A DNA stretch of 64,000 nucleotides from Mastigamoeba balamuthi (lineage: Eukaryota; Evosea; Mastigamoebida; Mastigamoebidae): positions 916,940-980,939 of the forward strand of contig CACRSC010000075.1 in assembly GCA_902651635.1 (NCBI GenBank), given 5' to 3'. The position numbers and the translations under genes are program-made. Positions 61,498 to 64,000 of the stretch are shown here, in pieces. Every line of letters begins with the position of its first letter. The first letter of the stretch is position 1. The notes under the pieces are model-generated. The model did no database searches, had not been told where the DNA came from, and saw only the letters and a list, made by a program, of their open reading frames with translations.

Positions 61498-61890
61498 CTT
61501 AATGCTCTGGTGCGCTGCAAGCTCCTGTTCTACTTAATGTCAATTCTTTCTACTGCTGTTTAGTTCATCCGGCCATCAGAGTTTGAAACATGGCTCACAC
61601 TTCATCCACAAGCAATATAATAAATTATTTGGTGCACTTTTTACCTCTATTCGCCTCCCTGCAGTGTACAGACCTTATTTCAGTAAAATAAAAATGAAAT
61701 GACAAAAAAGCATGTAGTTAAAAATAAAAAATATTCAAAAGATTGTGTATTGATCGTTTGAATTACATTCTTCTTCTTTTTATTCATTGTTTTTTGCTTA
61801 TTCTACAGCTTTAACCTTTTTGAATTGCATGAGATAAGATTGTATTTCCTCCTCTCACTTTTTCAATTTTTTGTGACTTTTGTAATTTAT
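61498..61890. other. AT-rich intergenic stretch
   Basis: About 390 bases of A/T-rich sequence with no supported gene or clear repeat. Confidence 0.5.
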
Positions 61891-62033
61891 TTCATTTTTC
61901 CCGGTTTCAAAAAGTATTTCCGAGGCCTTGAGTTGCGGGTCTCTGTTTTCCGGTTATAAATGCAACTTTTTGCCATTTTTTTCCTTTTGACGGGGTGTCA
62001 GTGGGAAATACTATAGACAAAGGGAAATTCATT
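61891..62033 (+). repeat. About 150-base AT-rich repeat, copy 2
   Basis: Direct repeat of 45871-46018; shares TTTCCGAGGCCTTGAGT and ACAAAGGGAAATTCATT. Followed, as there, by the tail of a minus-strand cyclase gene. Confidence 0.7.
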
Positions 62034-62188
62034 TTTTGCCGCCGTTACAATTCGTGCAAATCAATGAGATCCACCAAGACTTGAGGACAGGTAGTTAGTT
62101 CTGCCAGCATGCTGTCTTGACAAGCCATCAGTTGATTGACACAATTTGAAGCCTGTTCAGTCACTTGTATTTCATGCTGTCTTGATGT

Positions 62189-62266
62189 CATTCAGCAAGC
62201 TCATAGACAATCTGAAGGCCCGTGCCCATGAGCTGCACCGTCTGGGGCTACCTGAATGAGAACACG
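62189..62266 (-). pseudogene. 3' tail of a cyclase gene
   Basis: On the minus strand it reads PQTVQLMGTGLQIVYELAE then stop, matching the last codons of the cyclase at 46141 (PQTVQLKGKGLQTVYELVM). Nothing of the rest of that gene follows: at about 62267 the sequence switches to an internal cyclase piece in the opposite orientation. Confidence 0.75.
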
Positions 62267-62269
62267 TTA

Positions 62270-62975
62270 TCCTCATGGAGCTGCTGGTGTTCCGTGGGCT
62301 ATCGCGGCTGTTGCATGCCACCATCGCTGTGACCTCCAAGACAGGCAGGGCCGCCGTGCGGTTCAGTGGCAACGACAAGATGTTCCACATTGCGCACTTG
62401 GTCAACCAAGGTGCCGGCGTGCCACGACGCCCAGCACCAGTGCGGAGCTCACATATGCCCCCAAGAGTTGAGAGAGCACCCTGATGCAGAAAGTCGGTCG
62501 AGCTGATCCAGTCGCTGTTCCCGCCGCACGTGTTCGAGGTGTTGCAGCAGGGGAAGCTGCCCAACGAGAGCTTCAAGGCGGCCAGCATCCCGTTCTGCGA
62601 CATCGCGGGGTTCCGGGACTGGGCCACGGCCACCGCCCCCGAGGAGGTCGCGGCCTTCCTGGGCGCCTTCATCGACGCCCTCGACGGCGCAGCCGAGCGG
62701 TGCGGGGTCACCAAGATCAAGAGACATCCTCGACATCTGCGGTGCGCTCGCCAACTTGCACCCCTGATGTTGTACCTCTCACTCCCGTGCCCGCACCCGC
62801 AGGCCTCTTTGTGCTGTCCCCTGGTAGTGGCTACTCTGTTCCCTCACACTCATCTCTTCGTCTCTCTCCAGTGGCTGCCTCTGGGGTGCCACCCATGACC
62901 GAGAGGCACGCTCAGGGAGCCCCAGGCGGTGCATCTCAAGGGCAAGGGCCTCCAGAACGAGCCCCCGATGTAATG
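62270..62975 (+). pseudogene. Internal fragment of a cyclase gene
   Basis: Begins in the fourth membrane span (ELLVFRGLSRL), continues through the HAMP-like linker (VTSKTGRAAVRFSGND) and the start of cyclase 2 (PPHVFEVLQQGKLPNESF, FCDIAGFRDWATATAPEEV, GAAERCGVTKIK). It then has the beginning of exon 18 (VAASGVPPMTERHA) joined directly to the exon 19 tail (HLKGKGLQNE), so the middle of the domain is missing. The DNA of its first part is close to the intact genes, so the rearrangement is fairly recent. Confidence 0.75.
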
Positions 62976-63301
62976 GCGCAACGCTGCGGCAGTGACGACT
63001 AGTCGTCGATAAAAGCCCAAGAATGCAATGCGCAGCACTCACTCAGGGCTCTCTGGTGCCGCGCTGCCTGGCGTCCTGGCGTGGCCACCGAGGCCACTCG
63101 GCCGCGTCGCAGGCCTCAGGATTCACGCGCAGGCAACAGCGGTATCAGTGACGTCACGCCGGCAGCCGCAGGGGAATCAGCAGCGGCACAACGCTAGTGG
63201 CCTCTGCAGGGTGAAGAGGTGGCAGCGAGCAGTGGGCAGTGGGCAGTGGCAGTGGGCGTTGTGATTAGACAGCATTCACTCTCTCGACAACTCTGGGCCT
63301 C
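62976..63301. promoter_or_regulatory. Upstream region of second membrane gene, with a palindromic TGACGTCA
   Basis: No gene seen. TGACGTCA at 63149-63156 is a full CRE-type bZIP site about 150 bases before the next start codon. One 8-mer can occur by chance in GC-rich DNA; functional status unknown. Confidence 0.3.
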
Positions 63302-64000
63302 ATGCCCTCGCTGCTGCTCCGGCCTGCCCTCCTGGCCAGCGCTGCTCTGGGCCGCGCGGCCCCTGCCCCGTGGGAGCCCTCGGCCAGCGCTCCCTGGGTT
63401 GCCGCCGCTGTCTGTGCCGCCATATCCAGATTCCAAGATTCAGATATCCCCAGATATCCTGTCCTGATTGCTCCTTCTCGACCGCACCCCGCTTTCCACC
63501 CCGCAGGCTCTCGCACTCGTGGAGGTGCCGGTGCTGCTGGCCCTGCTCAGGCGCACAGCTCTAGCGCTGGGCTCCCTCGCCGAGCCCACCAGGGAGCAGG
63601 TGCGCCGTGTGGTGTCACCAGATTCTGCGGAATGGACGTAGTGACGTCTGCTGTGACGTCTGCGCCCGCTGCAGAACGTTGGGCGCGCGCGGTTCTGCCT
63701 GGTGCACTTGGGGTGCCAGCTGGCCGCCTGCGGGTTCGTGTGGTCGCCTGCGCTGGGGCCCTCGCAGGAGCTGTGGACAGCACTCTGGGCCGGCTGGTCG
63801 CTGCTGCTGGCCTTTGCCCGCTGCCACGCTGCGCTCCTCCACGACCGCATAGACGCCGTCCGCCGCCACTCTGCCTGCCGCGCGAGGCCCTGACGCGTGC
63901 CCGCCTGTGCAGTGCCACGCGACGCAGCGGCAGCCGCTGCCCGCCGGGCCGTGCGACGGCGTCGCGGTGCTCATCTCGGCCGTGGCCCTCTTCGGGGTCT
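63302..64000 (+). CDS. Paralogue of the membrane RING protein, 5' part only
   Basis: Exons 63302-63409, 63507-63599, 63675-63857 and 63913 to the window edge. Exon sizes 2 and 3 (93 and 183 bases) and all phases equal those of the gene at 26840, and the sequences align as hydrophobic spans: ALALVEVPVLLALLRR, CLVHLGCQLAACGFVW, GVAVLISAVALFGV. The first intron contains AGATATCC repeats. The RING part, if present, lies beyond the window. Confidence 0.65.
   Translation, partial: MPSLLLRPALLASAALGRAAPAPWEPSASAPWVAAAVCAAISRFQDSDIPRYPVLIAPSRPHPAFHPAGSRTRGGAGAAGPAQAHSSSAGLPRRAHQGAGAPCGVTRFCGMDVVTSAVTSAPAAERWARAVLPGALGVPAGRLRVRVVACAGALAGAVDSTLGRLVAAAGLCPLPRCAPPRPHRRRPPPLCLPREALTRARLCSATRRSGSRCPPGRATASRCSSRPWPSSGS

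Noticed and set aside
63149-63156. TGACGTCA as evidence of cAMP control linked to the cyclases
   Set aside because: A single 8-mer in GC-rich DNA with no second copy at a comparable place; noted as a feature but not claimed as a regulatory link.

Overview
The window looks like nuclear DNA of a GC-rich, free-living unicellular eukaryote. Nearly every gene is cut by short introns (about 40-100 bases), and the proteins are large, multi-domain and often membrane-bound. The mix (FG-GAP receptors, AbfB/GH51 surface proteins with PSI domains, a PARP-type domain, calpain, DM9, sensor-bearing nucleotide cyclases, RING proteins, an inositol polyphosphate kinase) would suit an amoebozoan such as an archamoeba, or an apusomonad. 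This placement is inference; no rRNA or other marker gene is present. All exon joins were read by eye, and reading phase was checked across every join quoted.

Layout. 1-3682 (minus): an FG-GAP beta-propeller receptor running off the left edge. 4301-17610 (plus): three tandem paralogues (A, B, C) of a type I membrane protein made of AbfB lectin repeats, a GH51 arabinofuranosidase-like domain lacking both catalytic glutamates, a PSI domain, one membrane span and a short tail. 17841-23665: a decayed FG-GAP copy, an intact FG-GAP receptor whose cytoplasmic part is a PARP-type ADP-ribosyltransferase (18650-23107), and another FG-GAP relic. 24029-29411 (plus): a RING protein, an IPK-family inositol phosphate kinase and a multi-pass membrane protein carrying two RING domains and an RRM-like end. 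30200-43849 (minus): one giant 15-exon gene, about 4,247 residues: ankyrin repeats, a long Gly-x tract, more ankyrin modules, DM9, calpain protease and WD40 propeller. 44165-62975: a large, imperfect inverted duplication with two head-to-head receptor adenylyl cyclase genes in the middle, decayed copies of a transposon-like element outside them, cyclase fragments and a MITE-like element. 63302-64000 (plus): the start of a paralogue of the membrane RING gene.

Theme. Much of the window is signalling and surface recognition: receptors that could read carbohydrates or matrix outside and act inside through ADP-ribosylation, cAMP, inositol phosphates, ubiquitin and regulated proteolysis. The most unusual items are the FG-GAP/PARP receptor, the single-chain cyclase made of two complete receptor-cyclase modules, the ankyrin-DM9-calpain-WD40 giant, and the family of dead arabinofuranosidase receptors. 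The introns share a GTGCGY donor, a sizeable share of GC-AG introns with GCACGY donors, and a YTRAY-like branch motif often seen as CAATTGAY.
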